Part shown: positions 63,134 to 64,000 of the stretch, in pieces
Numbering within the stretch: the first letter of the stretch is position 1
Layout: each line of letters opens with the position of its first letter
Assembly (NCBI GenBank): GCA_049578505.1
Contig: JBAUMC010000086.1
Span: forward strand, 1 to 64,000
Direction: 5' to 3'
Origin: JAGVPT01 sp049578505
GTDB lineage: Bacteria; Bacteroidota; Ignavibacteria; UBA10030; UBA8401
DNA length: 64,000 nucleotides
Notes under the pieces: generated by a model
The model's input: the letters and a program-made list of their open reading frames with translations, nothing else
Told to the model about the DNA's origin: nothing
Database searches by the model: none
Position numbers and translations under genes: made by a program

Positions 63134-64000
63134 TCAAATCCTGAATCGCATCCCTAAGGTGAACGACGCATCGCGGAAACTGTTAGGATTCGTAAGAAGC
63201 GAGATACTCTCCGTCCCGAGGTCTAAATCCCACACCGGCGTGTTAATCCCTACACCAACCGACCAGAAAAACCCGTCTCGACCTCCGAAAGAAATTCCGG
63301 TTCGAATCGGGAGCGCTCCGAAAGGACGGTATTCCGTCCCTAACGAAACGCGGGGTATTGTAGAATTTCCCGGTTCATTGTTGAACCCAACGTTGAAGTC
63401 CGCAGCAATAAGAAGCTGACCTGGGAAATAAGAAATAAACGCAGCTTTGTCGACTTGAAATGCCCCGCCAATGTGCAACGCTGTAGGAAGACTTGTTGTA
63501 AAGGAGGTAGTGTCGTGCGTCTGGCCTTTAAACGCGTTCTTTAGCGAATCTTGCTGACGAATAATATCCGAAATCGAGAAGCCGCCGTTTCCAATAATGA
63601 ACTTCGTGTTTTGATTCCATGTTACTTTTCCAATATCGGTAACACTGACTCCGAAGCGGAGTGCTTGAAAGACCTCACCGGAGAGACCAAGATCAAAACC
63701 GAGCCCGGTGCCTGCAGGTTTACTGATGAAATCCGAGGGACTGGCACCGCTAAAGTTCACATTCGATTCACGTTGGATAAAATTGACGTTTCCAGTAGCC
63801 GGCTCAGTTGCGAGGACGCTGTCATTTCCTGAAGTCGTAGGTTTATAGGTAGGAACGACTTGAATACTGCCGGCGTAATGATCTGTTCCAGTATAGCCGA
63901 AGCCCTGAACGTATTTTACTCCGACACCAACCGCGACATTCTTTAAAAATTCTACGTTCAACGGCAAGATGCGAGCATATGAAAGATTATACTCTCGCAA
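63134..64000 (-). CDS. Outer-membrane barrel protein, C-terminal part (DUF5723/PorV-like; 5' end outside window)
   Basis: The 288 visible residues form repeated amphipathic strands (VAVGVGVKYVQGFGYTG, LGFDLGLSGEVFQALRFGVSVTDIGKVTW, ALHIGGAFQVDKAAFISYFPGQLLIAADFNVG, LGTEYRPFGALPIRTGISFGG) and end with DASFTLGMRFRI, an outer-membrane terminal strand. The pattern fits the DUF5723/PorV-type transporters of Bacteroidota. The start lies beyond the window. Confidence 0.75.
   Translation of the reverse strand: MREYNLSYARILPLNVEFLKNVAVGVGVKYVQGFGYTGTDHYAGSIQVVPTYKPTTSGNDSVLATEPATGNVNFIQRESNVNFSGASPSDFISKPAGTGLGFDLGLSGEVFQALRFGVSVTDIGKVTWNQNTKFIIGNGGFSISDIIRQQDSLKNAFKGQTHDTTSFTTSLPTALHIGGAFQVDKAAFISYFPGQLLIAADFNVGFNNEPGNSTIPRVSLGTEYRPFGALPIRTGISFGGRDGFFWSVGVGINTPVWDLDLGTESISLLTNPNSFRDASFTLGMRFRI

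Noticed and set aside
1..64000. CRISPR arrays, tRNA or rRNA genes
   Set aside because: No regularly spaced repeats with unique spacers and no tRNA or rRNA signature were seen.

Overview
The window looks like chromosomal DNA from a bacterium of the Bacteroidota/Ignavibacteriota (FCB) lineage. Three secreted proteins (8593-9306, 28222-29163, 49230-51959) end in type IX secretion sorting domains of the NYPNPFNPST...GVYFY...KKLVLLK kind. There is also a TonB-dependent receptor with a carboxypeptidase-regulatory-like N-terminus, a periplasmic two-component-propeller receptor, a PorV-like or DUF5723-like barrel protein and a GlmU-like nucleotidyltransferase of the type seen in that group. This placement is inference from gene content; no rRNA or tRNA gene was recognised.

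Layout. (1) 1-19,185 is an accessory block. About two dozen mostly single genes all read on the + strand, separated by spacers of roughly 80-290 bp: a CE15-like esterase, methyltransferases, four GNAT acetyltransferases, DHFR/RibD-like proteins, a cupin, an acyl-CoA thioesterase, small lipoproteins, a frameshifted cysteine-synthase relative and a truncated DHFR-like fragment. Inside it (11,979-12,947) lies a tyrosine recombinase with the integron-integrase signature region, and at 3262-3367 there is one site with integron attC-type core motifs. I call the block integron-like, not a proven integron, because most spacers lack a convincing attC. (2) 19,216-21,534 is a TonB-dependent receptor, followed by a 960-bp gap with a repeat element and several hairpins. 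(3) 22,496-28,006 is a three-gene [FeFe]-hydrogenase operon (NuoE-like, NuoF-like fused to a GltD-like module, catalytic HydA). (4) 28,222-37,265 holds a T9SS cargo protein, a propeller receptor without a kinase domain, LemA, an M48 protease, an ABC exporter pair and PurU. (5) 37,308-55,713 is almost entirely on the - strand: fructosamine kinase/LMW phosphatase, RmuC, an acyltransferase, the threonine-degradation pair Kbl/Tdh, RsmB, a GlmU-like enzyme, ribosomal protein L31, two DinB proteins, pirin, a large T9SS cargo and a CopA/CopZ copper-export pair. (6) 56,002-62,972 is a + strand housekeeping run (GlmM, a lone EutN/CcmL shell protein, DprA, DUF3109, RpoN, HslV, HslU). (7) The window ends in the 3' part of an outer-membrane protein on the - strand.

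A family of small palindromic elements recurs at about 7.0, 21.8, 47.4 and 52.3 kb. Each has nested hairpins between GTCAT and ATGAC, and three copies share a longer terminal inverted repeat, so they look like MITE-type sequences. The most unusual items are the integron-type integrase in its cassette-like block, the hydrogenase subunit fused to a GltD-type flavoprotein, the repeated TAACGGA boxes in front of that operon, and the dispersed palindromic family.
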